Part shown: positions 50,037 to 62,200 of the stretch, one piece after another
How positions within the stretch are numbered: the first letter of the stretch is position 1
Layout of the letters: the number at the start of each line of letters is the position of its first letter
Source: Paulownia fortunei
Taxonomy: Eukaryota > Streptophyta > Magnoliopsida > Lamiales > Paulowniaceae
Assembly (NCBI GenBank): GCA_019321725.1
Contig: CM033108.1
Location: 4,782,001-4,846,000 of the forward strand
Direction: 5' to 3'
Length of the DNA stretch: 64,000 nucleotides
Notes under the pieces: generated by a model
Seen by the model: only the letters and a program-made list of their open reading frames with translations
Told to the model about the DNA's origin: nothing
Database searches by the model: none
Position numbers and translations under genes: made by a program

Positions 50037-52502
50037 CTAATATAAAGAGGCAAGTACCTCCAACAAGGAAGCAGCAAACTGCATTTGAGTCTCTTCATCT
50101 ATAGTCAAGAAGAGAGGAACATGTACAAATAGCGATTTAATTCCATTCTGCTCCGCAAAACGCAAGGAATGGTAATATACATAGTTGCAAACAAAGCGAC
50201 CAGCGTCATCTGAGGTCATCACTTCATAACCCTTTTTTGCCAACGACTTGGTAATATCCTCAACAGGAAGGGAAGTCTGCAGACATCAAATTTAAAAAAA
50301 CTGAGAATATGTATGGAAAAAGCACACATCGAATCAAGTACTAATAGCTCTCTTAGAAATTCCGTCCAAGTGTTTCTTTGATTTTCTTTTTCCTTTCTTT
50401 TCTGTATTGCAAAGCATGCAAGTAAATGGTGGATCATTATAAAGGTTTATAATACTAATCAATTTCCTCCTAACTGAAAAATTAATTCCAAAGGGTGGAT
50501 TTCTGATCTATCTTAGCTATTTTAGCATTACAAATATTACACTTAGAGAGCTTTTCCATATCAAATTACAACCCTCTAGCCAGGAAGAAATAGCCAATAT
50601 AAGCGCAAGGTCATATGCCTAGGTACAGCCATACTGAAATATAGAGATGCATATTCCCCATCGCTCTTCCCTACACACACCAAGTTCCCCTTCCACAGGG
50701 GAGTTTTGGTGCCTCTGCAAGTTTTAATCTTTCTTTAACGCTAATATGATGGGAAACTTGTAACAGATCAACTTAGAAAACAAGTATGAAGTAATTGGAA
50801 AGAATTTGAACCTTTCAGATGAGGTGCCCCTTAATAAAGTGGAGTGAAAGAAGAGTATCTCTGAGATAAGGTTTTAATAAGTAGAAGGCCTTGCACTTCA
50901 CGTTAACCAATATCAAAGTCAGTGGCGTTCACCAATTTCCCATATTCCATTAATTGGCCAAGGGTAAATCACTAAACAACAATTGACATAAACATCATAC
51001 ATAACCATACCTCTCGCATTCGTGAAATCCCACCATCTGCTGGAACAATAGGAACTTTCTGCAATAAATGAGAAGAGTGGTATTATATCAAACTATTCAG
51101 AACTTAGAAATTGAAACAGGACTTGGAGAAATCCAAATGGTCACTCTAACCTGAGGCTTCCACCCCATTTCATCAGGGCAACGGAATGTAGCTTCATTGA
51201 CAGCTTGATGCTCTATAGCAAATCTTGTGGCTCCACTATTAACTCCAAAATGAACCTGAAAACAATGTATCAGTATGAGAAAGAAACCTCAGTAATAACT
51301 CTCAGAAAGACGATACATTTCATTAAATACAAGGTACCAGATAATGTTATAGTATGAAAGTAATCATGTTTATCTAGGCATATTTCATAAATTGATGCTT
51401 TGTGATGACAACCGCTTGCTTATTGAAATCCCCCTAAAGCTGAATTTAATGAGTAACAGTCATACAAAGATATTGCAGGTTAACAAATTCAAATTTAAAA
51501 AGAAAAAAAGAAAACAGAGAGTTTGGCAGTGCATATAGATCAGTCGAAGTTCGACAAATTATCAAAGTAATCAGTTAAAGAAATTTTCATAGGTCTAGAA
51601 TCAAAAACATTCTTAAGATATCCTTGACAAAATTAAAAAATAAAAAATAAAACTTGAGGAGGAAAGGAACGTAGACATTTGACATAAGAATGGACAGTTC
51701 TAACTACTGAGTTAGGCATTGCTGGACAGATGTTGCCTTTCTAACTTAATATCCCTACTACAAGAAAAATCCACAGAAAGGCTCTTCATCCAATTCAGTC
51801 AATAAAGTGGTTCAATTTGTTGAATCATTCCTGTACCAATTATTTAAAGACAAATCATGAAACAGAATGGCACAATCAACAACACAATCAATACAGCTAC
51901 TTCTCTCAGGCAACAAACTTGAACACCTGCAAACATGCGAAAAGAGCCCTAGCCCTTTTTGAAACATGACAAAGCTGACTATCATATACAAACAAGCACA
52001 CAGTTATTATACATAAATGATCAACATACTCTCAATTAAGCAAAACAATGAATTTATTGTGCCAATTCTGAGACTCTATTTATTAATGTCAAAATATTTC
52101 ACCCCTAGTGGACAAAAAGCAACTTCTGTTGTGCTAGAGGCAGAAATAATATGCTATCATGCAGTATTAGTCCCCTGTTAGTAAGTGGTGCCAAAAATGA
52201 GGCCGGATGGGGGAGGTGCCATTTGAGAGACTGACCCAAATAACTGGGCCAGAATTTGATGCAGTAGTATCCCTGCTCACGGCAGATTGCAATGTTTGAT
52301 ATAAGGGAACAATAGCTCCTTGTCCCGCAGTTTCAAGAACTCTGCAACTACCAAGGATCAGCCCTTTAGGTAAACCCCTTTTGTTCATATAATCAGGGAG
52401 ATTATTAACAATTGTCTCAGTTGGATTTTCTGCAACTCCATGAAATTTTTTAAATCCCGTTACATGGATTGTAACTGCAGGTGTAAGCCCTTCAGATCCC
52501 AT
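50037..52502 (-). CDS. Pyrrolidone-carboxylate peptidase (pyroglutamyl peptidase I, C15)
   Basis: This cytosolic cysteine peptidase removes N-terminal pyroglutamate from peptides. Exons, minus strand, are 52502-52236, 51255-51151, 51058-51011 and 50276-50037, all phase 0, giving 219 residues, the usual plant length. Donors and acceptors are GT-AG. The N-terminus MGSEG..TIHVTGFKKFHGVAENPTE is typical of the plant family. The catalytic triad is visible: Glu near 104 (FAIEHQAVNEA), Cys170 in DDAGRFVCNYVYYHSL, and His192 in LFVHVPL. No defect is seen. The ATG sits directly after a TTGCTAG acceptor, so the start codon probably begins an exon. Confidence 0.95.
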
Positions 52503-53357
52503 CTAGCAACAATCCAACAATGTCAAAGCATGAAATATTTGAAAGGATTACCTCAAAACCTGCGATAGAAAAACAAAACAATGATTAAAAAGATAATGAA
52601 GCCACAACGTTTCTTTCGCTTCATTCACAGAAAAAAGCAGCACAGAATCAGAAACAAATCACCCATGCAATTGTCATAGAGTTAGTTATAAATTATGTCA
52701 ACACAAGTGATAATATTGAACTACAATATTTTGCAAGGTCATCCATCCAAAGCAACTAAACTGGATGCTACATCAGCAAAAGCTTACATTACTTCTATAT
52801 CATGTCATCCATTAACAATAATTTGCAAAACTGCAGTATTAAGTGATGCTATAACAATCATGAAAATAAGGATACAAAGGAACAAGAAGAAAAAAATCTT
52901 AAGCTACTAAAATTTTAATTCTTTCCAAATCATGCTGACAGGACATAAGAATCTGCATCAACAGAGAGTTCATAGACAAAACTGAAGACTCAAAAGAAGC
53001 AAATAGAAAACAACACATGGCACTGCAGTAGACAAGTACTACGCATGATCAGATTGAAGAACAATGAAGAAAAACGCATTTCAAAAATCATGAAAAAAAA
53101 ATCAATTGAAACCCAAAATCTTGATTAGCATAATTCTTAAACCTCTCTGATTTTGGATTGACTGAACAACCCCAAAACCCAAATTCAGAGTTAAAACACA
53201 ACTGAAACTAAAAACCCACATGACACTCAATACATATCACCAAGAAAATCAATTAATCAAGAATCAAATATGGATCAGGTAAAAAGGGCCAATGAAAATT
53301 ACCAAAAAGAAAACAACTTTGAGTAAAGACAGAATTTTTATTGATTGCTAAGCTCAC
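52503..53357 (-). other. Leader intron of the peptidase gene
   Basis: On the minus strand the donor is CTATCAG|GTGAGC at about 53357 and the acceptor TTGCTAG lies immediately before the ATG at 52502. It is AT-rich with no protein-like ORF. Transcript data would settle it. Confidence 0.55.
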
Positions 53358-53560
53358 CTGATAGCCAAAATGAAGAGGCCAAAAGTAGGAGAAATGACTC
53401 AACCACTAATTTTTTAAGTATTGTTGATTTTTTTGGGACTAAAAACAGATTGAGATTCCTTTTATGACTGCATTATACTTTAGATAGGAAAAGGGAAATA
53501 AAGGGGGATAGGAAACAAAAGCAAAATGGATAAAGAACGTGGCTGTGATGGGTCTTCATG
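53358..53560 (-). promoter_or_regulatory. Peptidase promoter and first untranslated exon
   Basis: The minus strand shows GTCATAAAAGG near 53462, a weak TATA-like site about 100 bases upstream of the leader-intron donor. The transcription start is inferred only. Confidence 0.35.
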
Positions 53561-54398
53561 AAGAATACAAAGATTGGTAATAATTATTTAATAAGAGTAA
53601 TTATTGTGCCAAGAATTACTGATTTGGGAGTAATCATATTCATTCATGACTCTACAATTATATTATTTTTTAATGACTATAAAATATTATAATATCAGTT
53701 AATAATTAATTTAATATAATTATAAATAATCAACCTATTATAATAAAATAATAAAATAATAAACTCAAATAAGAGAGCGTGGAACTCAAACATAACTCAA
53801 GAAGTTATATATTTTTCCTTCATATTAAACTTAATTAATAATATTAACACCCCCCCCCCCCCCCCCCCAATAAGTTTGAGTTCGTTGACAAGATTGAATT
53901 TTGATATATCTATTTTTTCACTTTATTTGTATTTATTATAAAATCAGTGGGAAAAGAAAAAAATATATTTTATAGGTGTTGACAGTTTCTTGCTTAGTAA
54001 ATTAAACATTTTACAAACAAGATCAAATTTACAAACTTCATCTTGATATTTGCTCTACCAAAACAAACATAATGCATACAATAATTATGATTGATAAGAT
54101 ACATTAGTCAACTTGATCTTATCCTCCAACTAATGGAATTTAGAAATTAGACCCACCAACCTTTATAATTATTGTATTTAGTTGATCACAGTTATGACTT
54201 TTAATTTTGCCTCTCCAACTTAAGTAAATGGTGACTGACAACCATGTTACTAAAATTAACATTCCAAAGTTAAACTGAGTAGCTACAGTATCTACTAAGC
54301 TTATGCTGCTAATGATATAATGAACTAACCTCGCTTTTATTAGGGATGGGAGGAGAATATCTTTATTGATTCTAACTCTTCCCCCTAGCCCACAAAAG
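53561..54398. other. AT-rich spacer with a poly-C run
   Basis: No gene is seen. An uninterrupted run of 19 C lies at 53850-53868. Confidence 0.5.
53850..53868. repeat. Poly-C homopolymer
   Basis: Nineteen consecutive C on the plus strand, flanked by AT-rich DNA. Its length may be affected by sequencing. Confidence 0.85.
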
Positions 54399-55098
54399 GA
54401 CAGAAGTAGACCTGACCACGGTTCAGAAACCGCCGGTTACAGTTTGGAATCACCGGTTCCATGGTTCAAGAAAATTCCGATCCTTAACCTTAACCGTCAA
54501 GACTGGTTACGGTCCGGGTTCCGGAATCGTCGGGTCGGTTCCGGTTCCGGTTCTAGTTAACCGCCGGTTCCGATTCCGGTTCCAATCCTTGAATTTTTTA
54601 TTTATTTTTTTACCTATATTTTGAAAATTTATAATTTTTTAATTAACTATTAATTTTATAAAATTGTAACTTTTGTAAAACAAAAACAAGGGTTTGAAAT
54701 TTTAAACATATATTTGAATGAAAAATTTTGAACTTAAATTTTAAAAAAAAAATATCATTAATTTTTGAATTTAATGAATGTTTAACTTAAATTTGAAAAA
54801 AAAATATTATCTAAAATTTAAAGTATCAAATATTCTAATTATAATAAATATATAAAAAAAGATATTCAACTTGAAATCTTAAAGTTTAAACTTAAATTTC
54901 AATAAAAAAAAATTGCACTTAAATTTTAAAAAAATATCCACAAAAATTTAAATTATATAATTAAAAATTATTTTAAAAATAAAAATGAGTTTGAACTTAA
55001 ATTTAAGTTGCCTACGTATTCTCTTAGGGTATAGAGGAATCAAAACTCACGTAGTTCTCTTACCTTTTAACCCTTTTTACCTTAGGGAGTGGCGTGGC

Positions 55099-57210
55099 TC
55101 AATCACTCCCACCCGTTCCCGTCGTTGTTCCATCTGTGTCCTCCTCTTGATCTTCCTCTGAATCCGGCTGATCTTGTTTTCGTACTGAGGCCTTGATCTA
55201 ATCATCAAGACATGTTTGGGCTTCTAAATTTTCGGGAGACAACGTTGAGCGTTTCTCACTCAATATATTACCTCCCGCACTGAAAACTTGTTCCACTGCA
55301 ACGGTTGAAGTAAGTGAAACAAGTATCTCCTTCGCCATTACGGACAAAATTGGATACGTTTGCTCCTTTTGCGACCACCATCGCAAAATATCGAACTCTC
55401 CATCGTCATCTGTATCATTAAACTCAAATGAAACATTAAAATAACTCTCAAGTTCTTGGCTAGAACTTGAGGATCCTCGAGGACGTTTAGTTCATTCCCT
55501 AAGTAAAAGTTGTGCTGCCGTAAGTTTAAAACCACTACTACTACTAGTTTTATGTATATCAATTTGAGTTGATTGTGGACCATATTTGGAACTGTATTCA
55601 TTATAAAATTCATTTAAAAGTGTTCTAATTTTAAATATAATATTATTAATATCTATAGTATAATCATTTTCATTACGTGTTAAAGCATTGTAATAAATTA
55701 ATAACAAGTCTTGTAAATCATCTAATTTAAGTCTAGGATCAAAAACAACAGCAATTAAATTAATATCTGGAATTTCATAAAAATATTTTTTCCATTTCAA
55801 CTGCATTGATAAAGTACAATTTACTAAATTTTCATCTTGGGAGTTAATATTTTCATGTAAAACTGATGCAATATTACAACAATTTAATAATACTAAATAA
55901 GAAGTTGGGAAATAAACACTAGATAATTGTAAAGTAGTATCATTAAATATTTTTAAAATATTATAAATTTTTTCACATACTGTCCAATGATGTGGATATA
56001 AATGAAAAGGAGTAGAAATAATTTGTACAAAAAATTGACATAATAAATCTTTATAGTCGATAGATTCTTCTAATAATCTATATGTTGAATTCCAACGGGT
56101 TGGAACATCCCGTGGAAATTTTTTAGGCCTTACACCATTAGCCTTACAAAATCTAAACCATTGTTTATTAATATGTGGATGTGTCCATAAATAAGAAAAT
56201 GCTTGTCTAATTGGTTTAAGTTGATTATCTAAAATTTTTAAACCATCTTGTACACATCAATTTAAAATATGACATATACATCTAATATGAAAAAATTTAC
56301 CACCAATTGATGGTTCACATACAACTTTAATATCACTAATATTAGCATTATTAGCTGCAACATTGTCAAATGATATTGAAAAAATTTTATTAACTAAATT
56401 ATATTCTTCTAATATTAAAAATATAATTTGTGAAATATTTGCCGCTGTGTGTGGACTATCAAAAATTCTAAATACAAATAATCTTTTTTGAAATGTCCAA
56501 GAATTATCAATCTAATGACATGTAATACTCATATATGAATGTATTTGCCAATTATCACTCCAAATATCACTACATAAAGAAATTTTATTATTTACATTAT
56601 TTAATAATTCTTTTAACTCTTTTTTAGATTTATTATATAATTTTTTTACATAGCGTGTTAGTGTGGTTCGTGGAACACCTTTAGCTGCCGGATTATATGT
56701 TGTTTGAATTAATTCATTAAAAAAGAATTTATTTGCAAAATTAAAACTAAGATGTTCAATAGAAATAAATCTAACTAAATTTTCTCTACATCTAATATCA
56801 TTATATTTAAATAAAGAAAGATCATTACCTCCACCGGCGCCGGAAGAAGCGAATGATGGCATTTAAGTTTGGGCACGATCAATGCCAAATTCTATTGGAT
56901 GCTTCTTCTCCATATGTTTTTTCAAGGATCCATAACCGCCTCCGGATTGAAATTTGTAAGATTGCGAACAATATTTACACTTTGCTCGCATCTCTCCATT
57001 TGGAAGTGTTATTTTATCAAAATGTTTAGTAAAAATAGAAGATTTGAGAGATGGAATGGATCGAGTGTGAGCATCACTCATTGTTTCTTGAGTAGTATAC
57101 AAGTGAGTTTGCTCTTCATCACTTAACGCAACTTCACAATCGATGTTGAACCTTGGTTGCTCGTCGGTTGCGGGCATCTTTCCCTTACCTCTATTGTTTG
57201 AACCGACCAT
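55099..57210 (-). pseudogene. hAT transposase broken by in-frame stops only
   Basis: One frame runs from ATG at 57210 to TGA at 55101-55099 (703 sense and stop codons). Parts in order: BED zinc finger (KHFDKITLPNGEMRAKCKYC), DDE core with LCSDIWSDNW and FDNVAANNANIS, HIRCICHILN, RDVPTRWNSTYRLLEESIDY, and the hATC domain (ILRWWSQKEQTYPILSVMAK, STVAVEQVFSAGG). Five stops interrupt it: TAA at 56865-56863, TAG at 56514-56512, TGA at 56259-56257, TGA at 55494-55492 and TAG at 55200-55198. No frameshift was needed to follow the protein. Two of the stops replace expected Trp codons, which suggests G-to-A change. Confidence 0.88.
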
Positions 57211-57460
57211 TTTTTTATAAATGATAAAAATTTAGTATATAGAATTGAATAATAAATAATTAAAGATGAAATAAATGAAATATGAAAAAAATTTAATGAA
57301 AGAATTAAAATAATATAGAATTGAGAATGAATAATTAAAAGTGAAGATTAGAGAATTGAGAATTAGATAATTGATAGTTGAGAGTTGAGAGTTGAAGTGT
57401 GGAAAAAATGAAGAATTGATGGGTATTTATAGAAGAAATTTAAAAAAAAAAAATTAAAAA

Positions 57461-57550
57461 AAGTCAAACGGTCAAAATTTGACCGTTTGACTTTGGTGGC
57501 AACGGTAAAAAATTTGACCGTTGCCACAAGAGAGCCGTTGGCAACGGCTC
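57461..57550. repeat. Three consecutive inverted repeats in the hAT element
   Basis: Adjacent palindromes lie at 57461-57493 (arms AAGTCAAACGGTCAAA), 57496-57527 (GTGGCAACGGT) and 57532-57550 (GAGCCGTTG). They sit between the transposase start and the right TIR. Confidence 0.85.
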
Positions 57551-57650
57551 TGTCATTTTTCCTTTTTTTTTTTTTTTCGTGAACCGCCGGGTCTGCCCCG
57601 CGGTTCACGGGTCCAAATTTTTCGGACCCGTGGTCAGGTCTAGACAGAAG

Positions 57651-58386
57651 GAAAGAATATGGTGAGATGAAGGATATGATTGAGATGAAGGTGCCATGTA
57701 GCTAAACCACCTCGAATACTCCTTAAAGAATAGTATGAGGGGTGCCCGTACCAACATTTCGAATTGGATTGAATATATTAATATTTAAAATTATTTAAAT
57801 TTTTATTGAGTTTAAAAAAGTATTTTAATTGAATTTGATTGTTAATCGAATTCGAATAGTTTAATATTTTTACATATTTTTTTTATTTCAAATATTATCG
57901 AACGAAAATATGTATTTAAATTTGATTTGTTAAGTTAACGAATTAAATTTAAATTAACTTTTAACGATCGATTTCGAATATCAAATAATTTTATTTATTT
58001 TTAGCTCTACCCTATCTACAAATGGCTTTAGATGCTAGTAATATTTGAGATTTTGGATGTTTTAGTTGATAAGAAGTAATTAGATTTTGTATTTATTAGA
58101 TTGTAGGGGATGAATCTCCCACATCTACAATTTTTCAGTCAATAATGATTGAAAATTGTTGCAGTTGACCCATAGTAGAATCACGGGATGAAATCTAAAT
58201 GTAAACATTACCAATTTTATGTTTTGAAGTGACACAAGTTGGTATTATTTTTACTAAAATTATTGAATTAGCCTTGTGTTTCTCTCATTTCTTTCACTTT
58301 CTCTATTTAATTTCTTTTTCTTCTTTTTCTTTTCTTTTTTTTATCTCATGTTAGTTATAATTGTGTCAATTATATCCTCTCTCGAG

Positions 58387-58423
<37 letters not shown>

Positions 58424-58745
58424 AGTTTTTCTATTTTTTTTTTCTCAAACATGACCTTATCTGATTTCTGAAATATATACTTCTGACTTATCATAATACA
58501 TGTTCAAGATAATTGTAAATAATAAATAAAAATATTTTCATCATATAAAATGTACATATTTATTATAGTTAACATTTAATACTTTTAAACACATATTTCG
58601 AATGTGCACTATCACTAGAACACACATATATAACATATATTAAAGATTTATATACTTATATTAGATAGAAATAGTGGTAACTAATTTTATCTCTGATAAA
58701 TAAATAGGTGTTCGAACTCCTCCTTCCCATCTTTTAAGTTCAATT

Positions 58746-58776
<31 letters not shown>

Positions 58777-59100
58777 AGATTTATAGATATTTAATTTACG
58801 GAATTGTTATTCCTTGATTAATTTTTACACAACTACCAAGTCTAAGGGATCTTTTAGCCTTATTGTTCAGTAATATTTTGACAATTCCATTCATAATATT
58901 TTGGGTGTTTATGTTGATTAGTATCTAATATTTGTATAAACTTCATATTTTTTGTAGCGTGTGCTGTTCCATTAATTAAACTTTTAAATTTATATAATTT
59001 GATTTTTTTTATTTAATAATATCACATAATTGTTTGATCTTCTAGTATTGTTTTTCCCAAAAACTACCCATATAGTAGCCTAATTTATTGTACTAAATGG
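57651..59100. other. AT-rich spacer with a (CT)n microsatellite
   Basis: No gene is supported. A CT microsatellite lies at about 58390-58422 and an (AT)n tract at about 58757-58777. Confidence 0.5.
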
Positions 59101-59273
59101 GTAATCTTTCCTTCACTTTTCCAACAGAAAATTGTTCCCAACATTTCAAAACCCTCATCAAAACCCTGCTTACTGATTGAATCCAATTGCACAAACAAAC
59201 AAATATAAAGACCTAAGAAAAACGACTGATTTGACGTATATATGCAAAAGAAGGGCACAGGCTTTCATCGGCA

Positions 59274-62200
59274 ATGACGTCACTGTCGTCGTCCCTTCTG
59301 CAGCCTTCCGCTCATCGGAAAATGGCTACTTCTGCAACTCCTCGTCTTCCTGTAAGTTTCTGTATCCTTGTTTTTCGGCAATTTTTTTTAATGAATTATG
59401 TTTTTGGATTAGTCTTGTGCCCTTTTTTTTTCATACCAAAAAATTGTTTATCGTTTTCAGATTGTGGATTTGAAACTTATTTTTTTATATGTTTCAAATA
59501 TGATGTTTGATTTTAATATTATTTTATTTGACTCGTGGAACTTTCAGTATTAATGCTTATTGAGAGGAAAATTTTGTGAAGAAAAATTAGTGGCAACTTA
59601 TGTAACTCAGGTTGGACTGAGTGTAGAAATGAATTGAATTCGAAAGGAAAGTGTTGGTTTTGATCATTTAAAAATGATGATAAAGACAGCGTATCCGATG
59701 TGTAAACTTAATTGGAATCATAGGCTGTAGTTTTTAGCTTATCGGAAATACTGACTGCTTATTATTTGAAATTATGTGTATGCTTGTTTTATAATGTGTA
59801 CATTGATATTTACTTTGAGTAGGAATATAATTTACAGGAAGACTCTTTGTCATCTATATAAATAAGTGAAAGAGACATATGCTATGTAGATTTAACATGC
59901 CAAAATGTCCCCATTGCACAATATAAAACGATGAATTACCTCGAGTTAGAAGTGCGTGATATGCTTATGTAGCAAGACAAATGATGCAAATTATGCTTCA
60001 TATGCACCTACATGAAATTTATTTCCTATGTGATTGCGTTTTGGCCTTCTTACAATGTCCACTAAGGGAGAGTGATACAGGAGGACCAAGGGTAAATTTC
60101 AGTTGGTTGGGGAGCTTCCTAAACCTCCTATTTTGGAGGTGTTGAAAGAGAATGTCGAATTAAATGTAACTTTTGGCACATTCCATATTAATGCATGTGC
60201 AAAAGTCCTATCCGTTTGTATTAACTTAAAAACTTTACATTTGGTGTCGTATTATGCAATCAGGGATACAACATTGAGTTGTGGGACTAGTTCTCACAGA
60301 ATGCCCTTGGTATGACTTTGGTTATGAGTTTCACCGAAAACATATAATTATAGACCCTGCTTTTATAATACAGAGGATGATCCAAATATACTCAAACTAT
60401 GGTCATTAATGCAATTAGCTGCTGTGTATAGAAAATACAGTATTTGAGGGTGGATACTGAGCTTCTCTGCTCTCCTGATTGCACTTTGATCTCCGTGGTA
60501 AAAATGATAATATTTCAGCATGTAACTAAGCTCTAAAATTTAAATGTTTACATATTGAAAGTGGTAAAATTTTCTACTTCCATTTTATTTTTAAATTATA
60601 TACGCCCTCCATCCCAAACTTTGGGTCCAATTTGACCCTCCACGGAGTTGTAGATGAGAATTGAATAAGTGTAAGTTTTGTGTATGGTTACACTATTGCC
60701 TTTAAACTATTGAGACTTGAGAGTTATAGTGGCGTCACATTATTACTTTAATTAAGGGGGTCGTTTTGGAGAAAAACATTTTCATTTTTGGAAATGAAGA
60801 CTTATATTGGGGCGTCAAAAAAGGAAATGGGAGTGGTAAGTTTGGGACAAAGAGAGTATATTTTTTGTCTATATTAAACCAATGCTAATGGTATTAGACT
60901 AAGGATTTAGGATGATTATTTGAATTATATAAGATACTTTATTTTCGTATTCTTTGTTAATTTTCATAGTATGTTTGCGAAATTGATAGCAAATTGGTTT
61001 TGTTGATAATTATGTTACATGGTAAATGATGATTAAGTTAATTGTTTTCTTCTATCTCCTTTCATTCTTTCTTTCTTTCATTTCTTTTTTCTCCTGTTCT
61101 TTGGAATAGAAATGTGATATATTAGTAGATAGGAGGAATAACAACGTTGGAGGGCTGGATTTCCTCAATCCAAGATCAAAAGTGAAATAAGCAAGTCAGC
61201 AAAAGGATTCATTTCCAACCATGCTGCAATCTAGATATTGATATACTGCTGAACACCCAGCGCCTATGTTTAATTGGAAAAAGGAGATAATACTCCATAA
61301 CAAGCAGCAGCATTAGGAGAGACGTTTGAGAGATTATATAATACCTTTCATGACATACTCTGGCAGCCTTCACAACACACCGTAATTGAACATTGGCTTC
61401 CTTAACACCTCCTGGATCCCACAAAGTGCATCAAATGATGCAGTCATAGACATTAAGGGGGATCTTGTCTATGTAGATGTGAATTATCTCAACCAAGTCT
61501 TCATGGAAAATGTCAAGTTCAAGAATAATGTGAATATGTTTTGTTATCATGCCAATACATAGTCCATTTGTTAGGAGGCAGAAGCCCTGTAAGATTGCTT
61601 TTCCTTAATTGCTTGTTACTGTTTCCTTTCTTAATAATACAAGTGCAGGTAAATATTTTTTCCTGTTGAGGAACATTGGATTACTAGTCAAATTATTAGA
61701 GGGAAATGTTGATGGAATTTCAGCCCAAATGGGAAAAGGAAAAGGTTTTAGAAAAACAAATGCATGACGAAGAGTACAAGTTCTACCATTTGTGCAAATA
61801 GGAAGATACAACACTTGACAAATTTAACAAACTCACAAGTATCTTTTGTTCACCTATCTTTGAGATCATGGAAGAAGTGTGATTTCCAAGTAGCCGAACC
61901 ACCGTTGAGAGTCTAGACCTGGGAAGCTAGTTCACAGCAAATACTGGAGCTGGAGTGCGGCCAAGCTTAAGAGCATAGAGACCATGAAAAGTTCATATGA
62001 AATTGTATTAAGTTAAATCACTGCAAAAATCATAGTAATTTCTTTTGTGTACTGCAGATATAGAGAAAATTCGTAATGGTTGTGACCAAGTTAATAACTT
62101 CATTGTCTGTCATTGCAATTTGTAAGCATTGATTTTGAGCAATACATGGAACTAAGATTAATGTTACTTTAGTTAAATAATTCTAGTAACTGATTATAAG

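Larger units (their letters stand above)
54407..57642 (-). mobile_element. Second hAT DNA transposon
   Basis: The 3236-bp element has terminal inverted repeats TAGACCTGACCACGG...CCGTGGTCAGGTCTA and a perfect 8-bp target duplication, GACAGAAG (54399-54406 and 57643-57650). Subterminal GC-rich repeats (CCGGTTC-type at 54430-54590, and CCGCGGTTCACGG near 57600) contrast with the AT-rich interior. Its transposase runs on the minus strand. It is unrelated in end sequence to the hAT at 40.2 kb. Confidence 0.95.

Noticed and set aside
60103..60315. Plus-strand ORF in the G6PD intron as an additional exon
   Set aside because: It lacks G6PD similarity, and exon 1 joins exon 2 in frame without it.
61209..61424. 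Minus-strand ORF in the G6PD intron as a gene
   Set aside because: I could not match it to a family, it has no flanking splice or coding support, and it is short.
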